Shown: positions 1 through 12,500 of the stretch, one piece after another
Numbering within the stretch: position 1 is the first letter of the stretch
Layout of the letters: each line of letters starts with the position of its first letter
Origin: Dipteris shenzhenensis
Taxonomy: Eukaryota; Polypodiophyta; Polypodiopsida; Gleicheniales
Strand: one strand, 5' to 3'
NCBI GenBank assembly: GCA_047967505.1
Contig: CM106541.1
Length of the DNA stretch: 64,000 bases
The notes under the pieces: model-generated
Told to the model about the DNA's origin: nothing
Databases searched by the model: none
What the model saw: the letters and a program-made list of their open reading frames with translations, nothing else
Made by a program: the position numbers and the translations under genes

Positions 1-130
1 AACCGCAAAGCAAGCTCAAGTGCGGGAGTACATCATGTCAAGAATAAGAAAAAACAGCTCAAAATGAGCAAACAAAAATCCCCGGTGGCGGCTGAAAATG
101 CCACCTCATCCCTGATTTTGGTATTTTTAG
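1..130 (-). repeat. LINE-C 3'-end module, fragment
   Basis: A module with GCAAGCTCAAG, GTACATCATG, CAGCTCAAAATGAGC and a CCACCTCATCCC end. Diverged copies occur near 1270-1395, 7610-7790, 35020-35165, 37180-37330 and 51890-52080. In the longer copies it is the 3' end of a minus-strand non-LTR element. It lies in the CFAP44 intron beyond exon g. Confidence 0.5.
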
Positions 131-391
131 TGATACACACATATACAAAAATTCCTTGTAAGACTAGATACCTCACATAAATTCCTTGTAAGACTACATA
201 CCTAACTTCCAGTTGTGACATCCATGAACGTTTTGATGAAACTATTTAATTACAATGCCTTAGTGAAAGGGAGAGTATTCAGCATCATTTTGCAATAAGG
301 AAAAAACCAATTCTTAATTACACTCATTTTTTAAGCATGCTAAAAAAACAAAGAGTATTGCATTCACAAAATGCAAACGGGGAAAATTTAC

Positions 392-532
392 CGAGCAATC
401 AGAACCTGACGTAGCCAAAAAGTGGTTGTTTGGGGAGACTGCTAATCCCTTTATAAGATATGAATGAAATTCGAGTACTTTTTCCACCTCAAAAGATGGC
501 ACGTGCACCTTCCATAAAGCTCCGTTTTCATC
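392..532 (-). CDS. CFAP44: CFAP44 exon g (47 codons)
   Basis: One hundred and forty-one bases with a GACAG acceptor and a GTAAAT donor. It encodes DENGALWKVHVPSFEVEKV, then FHSYLIKGLAVSPNNHFLAT and SGSDCS. Joined to exon f it gives the family's WLxQDxNGAxWK and AVSP-LAT-DCS order. The open frame continues past the donor into intron only by chance. Confidence 0.87.
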
Positions 533-3500
533 CTGTCATGATTATGCAGGTACGACACTGGAAACCTAAGATCGTATAGAAAAGTGAAATTCATTATGCT
601 TTCTTGTTCTTTATAATGCTGAGATTTGAAAAGTTAATTCCATACGACGATCCTAGGTTAAAGCTCAAGGGTACTTTATATAAAAAGTTGTGTCTTATCC
701 CATGTTATAGATCTTCCTTATGCATACGCTACAACAGCGATTAGACAATCAATCATTAAGGTTATAAGTAAATAAAATAACATAATGCTTATTAAGAGGT
801 TTTGAAAAACCACGGGATCTATGAGACTGAAAAACTAGATACAATGAGCTGACTGGGTGGAGCCTCTAAGCGGGCATCTACACCCAAGACAAGTATAACA
901 TAAACATCAAAATACTAGTACAAAAAATGTCTAAGCCCCTAGAAAGAATGGAAGCTACAGTGTGGCATTACTGCGGTGGTCCTCCCGCTGCTGGCAGAGT
1001 GATCAAGTCCACGGGAGATCGTGGTGATGTAGAGGCTCTGGTGGCCAAAAACCTATGATACAATGCTGGCGACGATTAGTGTGTGTGGTCTGCTGTTGTC
1101 TCCTAGATGTGGCCCTGCATCGGACAAGTGCAATTGTCACACCTATAGGCTGTGCCTCTAGGCTGGTGAACATGGAGGGAAGGTCCTCGAGCCTGATCTA
1201 TGTGTAGAACTGCTGTGAATTTGGCATGTCTCTTGCTCTAGGGGTTGGCTACGCCGTAGAACCAAGGTGGAGGCTGAAAACTGCGAGAGCAAGCTCAATG
1301 CGGGAGTACATCATGTAATGCATGAAAAAACAGCTCAAAGTGAGCTAATAAAGAACCAAGGCGGAGGCTGAAAATGCCATCTCAACCTTGAAGGCAACTC
1401 AGAGAAGAAGATATGTTCATTTTCAAAGTGTATAATTTGAAAGTTTTGACCTCATATTTGGATTCCTCGTCGAATTCCGGTCATTTTGAACCAACATGAC
1501 CATATTCCAATAAAAATAAAAACTTGTTTTTGTCATTTGGCCCATTTAAAAGAGGCCCAAAACGGGCCAAAACTGAATTCATGATAAAAACACCATTTTT
1601 CCAATTTTTATCGGAATATGGTCATGTTGATACTCAAAATGATTAGAATTTGACGAGGAATCCAAATATGAGGTCAAAACTTTCAAATTATACTCTTTGA
1701 AAATGAACATATTTCCCATAGTTCCTCCCTTCCCCTTCACATTCTGACGATGAACATAACTTTCATATTCCTCATCCTCTCTCTCCTCCTTGCACTCCTC
1801 TTTGCATATCTTATAAGTTCCCCCTCTCTGATCTCCCCTATGATATATGCGTTCGAACTTCCCTCCCCTCCCTTCTCCATGCCACCTTACCCATGTGCCT
1901 ATACCTACCTCTTTCCTTCATCTCCACCTTACCCCTGCGCCCGTCCCTCCCCCTTTCCTTTATCTCCCCTCCCCCGGGTCCCCCCCCCCCCCTTCTCCAT
2001 GCCACCTTACCCATGTGCCTATACCTACCTCTTTCCTTCATCTCCACCTTACCCCTGCGCCCGTCCCTCCCCCTTTCCTTTATCTCCCCTCCCCCGGGTC
2101 CCCCCCCCCCCTCTCTCTCCTCCTAACCACAACCCAAACTTTCAACCCACCCCACTCCATGTCCCCCCTCCCCCCTTCTCTCTCTCTCTCTCATGTGAAT
2201 GAAAAGCTCGCAAAATTCATAAAAATGGAAAAAGTAATAATGACAAAAAGCTCATAAAAAAATTACACCTTGACATTCATTGGGTCACAAACATCACTAT
2301 GCACAATCTGCAAGACCCTTTGTGCTGTTATTGAACCTAGACCATGCTTTTGGAACGGTAGGCTATGCAACTTTCAAAGAGCACAAGATTCACACATCTC
2401 CTGAGCGGGCTGCTATAATTTTGGCAATCCTTCAACCATATTATGAATCTGCAAATATGCCAAATCTCTGTGATGGGATGATAAAACCTGGCATGCTATA
2501 AATCACTTGGAGCAGAAGAAGAGACATCCATTGCATGATGATTATAGGGCTGAGCATCAAGCTTGTAAAGACCCATGGTGGCCTCATAAGAACCTGTAGC
2601 CACAATCTCATACCCTTTCTTTGGATCCTTAATCTTGCATTGACCATCCTAGAATTCCACAAGCATGTGCTGATCATGAGCCATGGATAGAATGAAATAA
2701 GATTTTTCCTCAGGTCAGGATCATACTAAGAACATATCAAACATCACAGATATACTTTTTCTTTTTTGAATCCAGAAGGATGGGAACATCTCCCACTCCT
2801 GTGATGTCCTGAGTGACATCATTAGCAAAGGAACCTGTCTGCCATGAACATGTTTGATTTCTTCAAAGCCCTCTTTCCTGTGAGTCATGTGCTTCGATGC
2901 ACCACTATCTAGATACCAAGTATCTATGGCAGCAAATGAAGAATCCCCAAATGAAGCAAGAGAAGCATCATGTGCAACTAAATCCCCCTGGCACCAAAGC
3001 TGTCCTGAAATGCAGTAAACACATAATCGTTTCCCTATTGTGCATAGTTTGCATGAGATGGTGAAGCATTGGCATTTTCATCTGGTGCCACGTAATTACT
3101 ACGCCTTGCCTCTTTTTCTCATTGGCAATCCTTTTCTGGCACTCTGCAATGTAATGACCAGGCTTCTTGCAATAATTGCATGTCTTTGTTCACCTTTGCC
3201 TTTATCTGCATTCCCTGCATTTGTGTTTGCATTCCCCTCCTCCTGGGCTGATAAGCATGGCTGATCTTTTTCTGAAATTTAGCCTTTCCATGAGTGACAA
3301 GTGCTTACTCACTCTGACCACAGGAACGGGCTGAATTGAAACTCCGCATTTCTTCCTGTAAGAGCAAGCCAACTAACTCCTCAAAACTGAGTGGAGCAAC
3401 CCTGAGCATAATGGTCAAGGAAGTAACAAATGTATCGTATAAGGGTCCCAGACAATTGTCTTCTATATTCTCACCAATAGCTGCGAGCTCATCCCAAATG

Positions 3501-6500
3501 TTAGCAATCTTTGCAATATGAGCTGAAATAGTTTGACCTTCCTACATGGACAAGTCATTGAGCTTATTGTGCAAGGCAATGCTTCTTGATTCATTCTTCA
3601 TATTCCACATACTTTTCACTCTATCCCAAGCAACCTTTGAAGTCTTGCAAGACTTGATAGTGGACTTAAAGTGTGTCTTCACAGACAATGCAATCAAAGA
3701 CAACGCTTGGGCATCCTTGCGATCAAACCTCTTCTAATCTTCTGTGGGAGCGGTAGTAGAAGCCTAAGTGGTAGTGCCAGAAGTGGATGATGCACTCGTG
3801 CTAGATCCAGCTGGTCTAGCCTCATCACCATTCACGATGTCCCATAAGCCCTTTCCAACCAAGATATTCTTGAGTATAAATGACCACAAAGCAGAGTTGG
3901 GTCCATCCAACTTATATGCCTCAGTCATGGTGCCAAAATTCTCATTGAGATACATGATTGCAAGCTCAAGAATAATTGTAAGTGTACCTGCAAAGGAAAA
4001 AACAGAAAATGGACAACTAAAAGACCACAGATTACTATGCAATTACTGCAATGGCATTCATTGACGGTGGCTGCACTGAAATAGCAATAAATCCACCCCG
4101 AAATTCTGCTCAAACCTCAATCATGGTGCCAAAATTCTCATTGAGACACATAATTGCAAGCTCAAGAATAATTGCAAGTATACCTGCAAAGGAAAAGACA
4201 GAAAATGGACAACTAAAAGACCACAGATTGCTATGCAATCACTGCAATGGCATTCACTGACAGTGGCTGCTCTGAAATAGCAATAAATACGCCCCAAAAT
4301 TCTGCTCAAACCTCAATCCCTTCCGGGATACAAAATGCGATCAAGCACTATATTTATGCCTCAAAAAGTTGTCCTCAACCATAGCCAAACATTGGCTCAA
4401 ATGCAATGTGCTTCTGCCCAAAAATCGGCTTGTATCTCTGCCAAATAGCAATAGCAAAATCTTGCTCAATAGGCATCCAACAATGCGTCAAATTATAGCC
4501 AACATGTGGCTTCAAAATGCACAACACTTGAGCAATGATTTGCATTTAATGTGCAGTCCAAAACTGTCCCAAATGCACTGACACCTGCGCAAATCTGGAA
4601 GACACCTGTGCAATGCTATCTGCAAGAACCACATGGGAGAGGCTGAAAATGAGCTCAAACAAAGATCAAGAGTTGGAGAAGAAGTCAATAGCAAACTCTT
4701 GCTCAATAGCATCCAACAGTGCATCAAATTACAGCCAACATGTAGCTTAAAAATGCACAACACCTGAGCAATGATTTGCATTTAATGTACAGCCCAAAAC
4801 TGTCCCAAATGCACTGACACCTGTGCAATGTAATCTACAAGACACCTGTGCAATGCTAACTACAAGAACCACATGGGAGATATTCTGATAAATTATGGTC
4901 CCCAAAAAGGACCCTAACTCTAGGACTCCCGTCAGACTTGATCACCTTTGCCTCTACAACTATCAAGGGCAAACCAGGGAGGGGAGGGGATCTCTGTGAC
5001 AATACCAAAGTACTCCCCAATCACAGCAGGGAGTAGGCAATGGTAGACCTAGGGGAGACCGAGAAATCTGACGAAAAGCAAAAACCCTTGCTTGTCATTC
5101 TCCATAAGGTCAAAGGCCAGCGTGAAAGACTCAAAGAAAATCTTTTTGTCTCCCAGGTGCAAGTACCCAGCTTTGAGCACATTGCTCCCAACCTTTGGTG
5201 AATCAAAAACAACCTGGAAGAAACCTCGTCCCAGTAAGTGCACATCTTTAAGTCGAGGGGCGAGGTTTGGAGATAGCACCGCGAGCATCCAGTCTCTAAC
5301 TTGTGACTGGAAGAGTGAGACCCATAGATGTGTGCAATCAAAGTGGTAGAGCTTTCAAACTCTACATCCTTCTTGAGCTGTTGCAACTCGTCTTTTGACT
5401 ATCTAATTGTTTTTGCAGCCAGTGGAAGCAATATAGAATCGGCTGAGTGGAAATCCATCGTCGATCGAGGTGAGAAGGCCGATTCAAACACATTTGAAAG
5501 TTCCATCCGGCAAAACCCTACTGCAAGGTAAAGAAGAGAAATGGAGGGTGTCAGTTGGAGAGAAGGTGCAAGGGCGGGGGAGGGAGAAGGCCGAGAAGGG
5601 AGGAGGGGAGGCGGGGAAGGGAAGAGAGGAGAGGAGAGGGGCTAAGGAGGGAGGAAGCGGATAAGGGATGAGAGGGGACAGGGGAGGAGGTGGGGAGGGG
5701 CTGAGAGGGGGCGGTGAGGTGCTGAGGGGGGAGGAGGCGGGGAGAGGTTGAGAGGGGGTGGAGGAAGGAGGCGGGGAGGGGGTAGGTAGGAGCTGAAGGG
5801 GGAGGGGCTGAGAGGGGGCAGGGGAAGGAGGCGAGGAGGGGCTGAGAGGGGGCGGAGAGGGGCTGAGGGGGGACGAGACAAGGGAGTTGCTGAGAGGGAG
5901 TGGGGGGAGGAGGCATGGAGGGGTTGAGAGGGGGCGGGACAGAGCTGAGGGGGGGGGGAGGCGGGGAGGGGCTGGAGGGTTGAGGGAGGAGAGGGAGGGA
6001 GAAGCTACACGTAGAGAGGCAACTGGGAAGGCGAGCAGCTCCAAGAATCCCCACGATGCTAACTCTGAAGCAGTAAATCTCTTCCACGAGAGTCATTTTG
6101 GACGCGATTGGAGGAAGAGTCAGTAAACACTTATCCTCTACTCTTAACCTAAGACATGGTAGAAAGAAAAAGAAAGAAAGTTTATTAAATTCTTCGGAAG
6201 ACCGATGGGTCTATGAGACTGTGAAAAAACTAATACAATGAGCTATGGTAGTGGAGCTACTAAACGAGCATCCATACCAATGCAGAATGCAAAAAATGCA
6301 AAATGACAGTACTAAATCCTAAGTACAACATAGTCATATCTCGACTATATATATATATATCAATCTCAGCATCATCGTCGATCATAACCAAGTATGATCT
6401 GTGAGTCAACCCTCTGTCTAAGCTATCGGGTCACAGGCTCCGGGTCACGGTCATGTCGAGGCCTCGCCTCGATGTGATCTGGCTGAAAGAACTCTGTGAT

Positions 6501-9500
6501 AGAGCTCTGAGAAGTATCAGTTGAGGAGGAAGTCCGCTCCTGTGTCCATGCTCGGAGTATCCTATCGCGGTGTCTGAGCACCTCATGAATGAAAGCAGCC
6601 AAACATTGTTGGTTTGGGTAGGAGAGGAAACGGGACAAAATTCCATAACTATCTCTGAAGAGGCAGTAGAAATGCCCTCTGATCGCATAGTAGACAGGAC
6701 ACCTAAAGATGAAATGCTCCTCTGTCTCAACAACCTGCATCTCACATAGTGTGCATATGCGCCTCTTCTGGGTAACCGCTCCGCTCTGCCGCTCTCAATA
6801 CGAAGTCTGTGTGAAGAGACCCGGAACTGCCCAAGAGAGATCCTCAACGAGTGGGGTAGGTGAATCTGCGTGTATCCTGGTGGATCAATGAAACCCTCCG
6901 CTGCGATATGTAAGAAGTGATCTCTGTAGAAGTCTAGCTTCACTGGAAGATCACTCGGGCCCAACCAAGTCCGGAATGTGTATAGCTGTACTAGATCCTC
7001 ACGGATAACCTGGTTGACCTCGTGTGATAGGAGGGAAGAAAAAGGAGCATCCATGCTGTATTGGAAAGGAGGCAGTCTGTCCATGTGGAGCCCGAGTCCT
7101 GCAAACCATCTCTCTCAACTTATTGACTCTGATAGGGCTTTACTCTTAGATCTTAATGCCGTATTATGTATTGATTGAGTTTTACCCTCCCATCTTTGGG
7201 CAAATCCTAACACACTTGCTAGAGATGATGCGAGACATAGAGTTTGGCAGGCTATTCTAGCGTTGGTGAAACCAAATATGAGATTCTTACTTGATGCACC
7301 TCATCGATATGGACTTTAGGACTCCACTTTTTGCCTTTTGGAAGGGTAAATTGGGGACCATGTTACCTCAGCCCTACAAGGCATATGGGATGTGGTGCTA
7401 AGCTTGATTCACTTATAGAGGGTATTGTTCATCTTACCCTAAAGGGGGGTTGTAGAAATTTGGTTTCCTAATAGAGGCCAATCACCCTTTTGGGCAGTTT
7501 TAATAAGATTTTGGCCAAAGCTATCAGTGTGTTTCCAGCCCATTCTTCCAGATCTTACTCATGATATGTAGACGGGCTTTGTGCAAGGCTGAGGCATAGT
7601 TTTTTCATTTGAAAAGACTTCTATCAAGTATGAAAGAAACTCCAAGAGAAAAGTTCAAGGCTGAAATACATCATGCAAAGCATTAGAAGAAAAAACCCAA
7701 AGTCGGCTAAAACATGCTCATTAGATCGAGCTAGAAAAAAATGCAGATTGAGGCTAAAAATTCCACCTCATCCCTTTTGTGGACTCTGAGAGAGATGGGG
7801 AGTCACTCCACTCCCTAAGGAAAATTGTCCTCCTAGCAAAAGCCTCCTAGGAAGACCCATGCATGCTCATCCAACCGGCCATCAACCCAATGCTTGCAAG
7901 GTTGTAGTTAGGGGGCTTTTGCTGGAATAGAGCCTTGGAAAATTTTCTTAATGTCCATTGCATACAACTGCTCTCCTTCCATATTGAAGATTGTAGTACT
8001 GGGTAGATTTTAATATAATCCTGCTCTCTTTCCATGGGTGGGGATTGGATGGATAGTATTGAGGTAGATTTTCACATTAGCACATCTCAAGATTCCTTCA
8101 TCCTCACCTATGGCTGCCTTCTCTGGAAGAGATTGTTAGGCAGCCCATCATGTGGAATGACAACATACTTGATGATCATGGCGGGCCTCTTGGTACTTCT
8201 CAATACATGCAATGGTCTACATGGGAGAGAGAACCCGCTTCCGGGTTCTTGGAAGGATTTCAAAAACCTTCCGGATGATCAAAAGCTTCAGTTCGTAAGT
8301 CACCTCAAAGGAAGTGAAATGATAACTATTGCATTGGTTTTTTACAGATGGCAGGCCTCACCATCGCTCTACATGGCTTGGGGCTTTTATGAGGTCAAGT
8401 ATCCCACTTTTGGTCATAAAACTTTGATAAGGTTTGGATGGAGATGCCTTGGTTGTTGATGTTGACTATGGGGGCTGGTTGTCCAGCTCTAGGGATGAGG
8501 ATATTCTTGTGGACGTTGTTTTTTAGCCTATCAAGGTTTTGGGTCACCTGGAGCAATGTTTCTTGACTTCAGGTTGATATTTATACCCGAATCCTAATCA
8601 CATTCCCATGGGTTCATGGAGAATTTTGCTCTATGGATGTGTCCCCATAAAGTACTTGTAGTGGGACTCTGGGGAGTGGGAATGGATTGCTGCACAGAAC
8701 CATGAGGAGATTCTCCCGTTCTTCGTTACATGGTTAGCGATGCTAGGAGGTTTGACCTAATCCTTAGGGCAAGAAGCCTACCAAAGCTCCTCATTGGGAG
8801 AATTTTCAAATTACACAAATCCTTCCGGAGAAGACTCCACAATTCACAAGAATGGAAAAATCATTGTTTTTTTTTGGCTTTATATTTATGGAGGGATTGC
8901 AGTTTTGGATCAACCCTTATTTGCCATCATTGCCTTTTTGCTAAGGAGTCCATTTAGCATTGTTTATGGGATTATAAATAGACAAGGTTTATCTAGAAGG
9001 GAACTGGTTGTCTTTTGAGTATTTTTGTTTCCTCCCCCTTCTTCATGATTTGGGGCTTGGTGGCTTGGATCTCTCTTTCAAGACCTCAAGTATTTTATGA
9101 GAGGCATGATACTTCTTGGGCTCTTTTAGTTCGACGACCTTTAGTTGAGTCATGCTCTTTGGATGATGTTCGCCACTCTCCTTATAGGAACCCCCACATG
9201 CCACGGTGGATACTTCTCGGAAAAGTTTAGCAATGATTTCAGCATGGCATGTTTGGAGATCTAGATGCATAGAGGCTCTTGATGGCTCCGAGGTCCACCC
9301 TTCACACACATTGGCTAGTATTTGGACAGATGTTGTACATATTTTGATGGCTATTTGGGTGACCATGAAGGGGTCTTCTTGGGTGGCATCTACTCGAAGG
9401 ACTATTTTCCTCGGGGACTAGGGAGTCCACCAGATGGCACTTTCAGCCTCAAATTCGGTGCTTTATTAGGTCTTGTTGATGAACAGGTTGTTTGCCTACT

Positions 9501-12500
9501 TAGGATATTTTGTTTTTCATTCTATCCATGATGTATTTCTGCCATGATCATTTGCTCTTGGGGGTTTTTTCATACTTAATAGAAGTCTTCTCATTGGAAA
9601 CAGAAAAAGAGAGAGTCTATACACATCATGCAAAATCACAAAATGAAGAGCATCTTGATGGCCATTTGGGTGACCATGAAGGGGTCTTCTTGGGCGGCAT
9701 CTACTCACTCGAAGGACTATTTTCCTTAGGGACTGGAGTGGCTCCCCTTTTCTCTTGGAGTCCACCACAAGGTCCATATGGCACTTTGAGCCTCAAATTT
9801 GGTGCTCTATTAGCTCTTATTGATGAGCAAGTTGTTTGCCTGCTTAGGATATTTTGTTTTCCATTCTATCCATGATGAATTTCTGCCATGATCATTTGCT
9901 CTTGGGGTTTTTTTCATAATTAATAGAAATCTTTTCATTGGAAACAAAAAAAGAGAGAGTCTATACACATCATACACACAAAATGAAGAACATCTTGCGT
10001 CCCGGATCTTGAGCAACATCCCAAAAATCCAATGAATAGTTTACTTGTTAAGGTCAGAGGCTTAGAGGCTAAGGAGTCCAACACTTAAAAAGTACCGTCC
10101 TCCCACATAATTTACTTTACAAAACAAGCAGCTCCTTCAGTCAGCGGCACACAAATAAAAAATAGATATAGATCAATCAACATTCTATTATAACATGGGC
10201 TTTGCATGCATACACTCCTTTTTTTAATAGAATGAAATTGGTATTAATTCACAAATTAGCTAGGGGCATGGTTAACCCTAACTATCCATTCTTGCAAGAA
10301 CATCCGATAGAAGGTTCCATTCTTGCAGGAACATCTGATAGAAGGTAGGTTACTATGAAGTTCCCCAATAGAAGACAATGCACTTTCAAGTTTTTCAGCA
10401 TCCACCTCATGCACCCCATCAAGGGAACGTAATATACCACCCCATTTTCGTCACAAGTTCGTTTGGTTTGCCTCAAAAATTACCTCATATCCTACATATT
10501 TGCAAACCTCCACACAACGAGCAATTCCTTTAGGTAGATAATGCGCTATGAGGTTTGTTGTCCTTGGATGCCTTGCAGACAAGAAGATGGATAGAAAAGG
10601 TGACCACAAAATGCCATAATCACTTTTCTTATTTTAGTGTCCATGGATTTGATGCAATAAAGTGAAAAAGTACCCTCACGAATTCAAAACACCACAAAAG
10701 AGGTTTTCCTCCCTGTCTGTGCAGAAGTCTAGTACAAGAATAGCCTTGATTGCCTTTCTCTATGGCTAGGGAATATGTATGGGACAAGAAATACAAAATT
10801 CGTCATTATTTGGGCCTAGACAAGGTTAGGGTGGTACAATGTATATGAAAATTGGGGATATGCTAGCTTGATTTTTTGGTAAGGTTAAGAAATTTTGGAA
10901 TAAGCTTAATGAAGTATAATAACAATTATCCACAAGAGCGGTACTTGGACCAGCCCTTTGTGGTCTTCTTCACAAGATTCTTGGCTCATTGCCTTGGAGC
11001 ATTCAAATAGAGGCTATATATCCTCTAGATACCTTCATCTATGAAAATGTAAAAAGTGCCTGGAAATAAGTGTGAAAAAGCATTCATGACCCTGAAATGT
11101 GCTACAAGGTTCTATCTATCCTTTCTCCTATAGGGAAACTAGTTGTAGACGGTGTTGACCGCATGTCCTGTTATGAAGATGTACTGTGGGAGCCATATGT
11201 ATTGTCTTTGATAGGTCTCGTTATCAGGCCTGGCCGAGTTCCAGGATGGTGGTGTATTCCTAGACCTATGAGCTGGTCATGTAGCCATGCTATAACATGA
11301 GCCTCTGAGCATGTTGAGTCTCAAGCCATGAGAGTGCTTGGATCAACCTCTGAACACGCTCAGACTTTAGCCTCTGAGTTACATAGGGCGCACAGTTTGA
11401 TGACCGTCATTGTCATGTTCTATTCTTGGTTCCATTCCAGTAGTCTCTCACCTTGCCTTCATGGGGGGGTGTTGGAATATGAAGCCAAAGTGAGTCTAAA
11501 ATTAGTGTTCTAGGTGGTCTAGGTGTGGTTTTATAGTCTACCGAGTTCTAGACATGCCACATGTCATATTGGGAGATATCCCATAGACATTGTGACTTTC
11601 TAGAGTCTAGTGGCACACTATATAGTGTTGTACTTGTCGATTGTCTACCATATCAGTCAACATCAAGCTATCAATACATTGTGAGTATTTTGGTTACTGC
11701 CTTGCACTTGTACTTTCTTTTCTTTCTATTTTGCCTTTCATTATGCTTTCCATATTTCCATTCCGTTCCTAGCTAGCTACCATGTCTCTTCGCACTTGTG
11801 ACATATTCACTCTATAGTACACTTGTTCCACGGGACCTCTTGTACATCTATACTTGAGTGCCTTTGTGAGCATTCGTATTGCAGTACTTCTTATATACTC
11901 GCATTATGGCGCTTTCCACACGTTTGCATTCCTCGCACCTTTCATTGCATTGCTTTCTATTCCTTAGTGTCACAAAGTAGGAAGTCTATCTCCTTGTACC
12001 AATGGCCTTAGGCCTCTGAAAATACTTCTAAAAGAGAATGAGCCCCATCTCAAACATTTTTGGCAATGCCACTATGGACTCTTTTGGTGCGAGGAGTATT
12101 GAGAGAAATGATATCTTAGGGTCAAGATGTAGAAGGGGGAGAGAGACACATCGAACACTATGATGAAATTATGGGAGCATGTGCAAGAATTAGGTGATAC
12201 TTGAGGAAAGTAGAGAGAGACGTCTTGCCAATCAAACAACATATAAGGAGAGTGTCTTTGGTACCATCCATGTCTTTCCCTACTTCCCTTCCATCTTCTG
12301 TGTCAAATCCACCGCCCAACTCCTTCTCAACTATTTACCCTACCCCTCTTCCATCTTCTATGTCATTTCCACCACACGTTTTTCTAGACTGCCTTCTCCA
12401 ATGTACTCTCCATCTACATTTTGCTTCATTGGTAACTTTTGCACAAGAGTGGTCTCCTTCAGTTGTCCTTACCTTGCCTCCCCATGACATTAGAACATAT

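Noticed and set aside
1750-2257. Plus-strand ORFs of 136-150 codons rich in Pro/Ser/Leu
   Set aside because: They are open in several frames at once because of CT-rich tandem-repeat composition. No domain, no conserved frame.
5484-6096. Long minus-strand Pro-rich ORFs (181-186 codons)
   Set aside because: Low-complexity leader of a LINE-B fragment; open in two or more frames and with no recognisable start context or domain.
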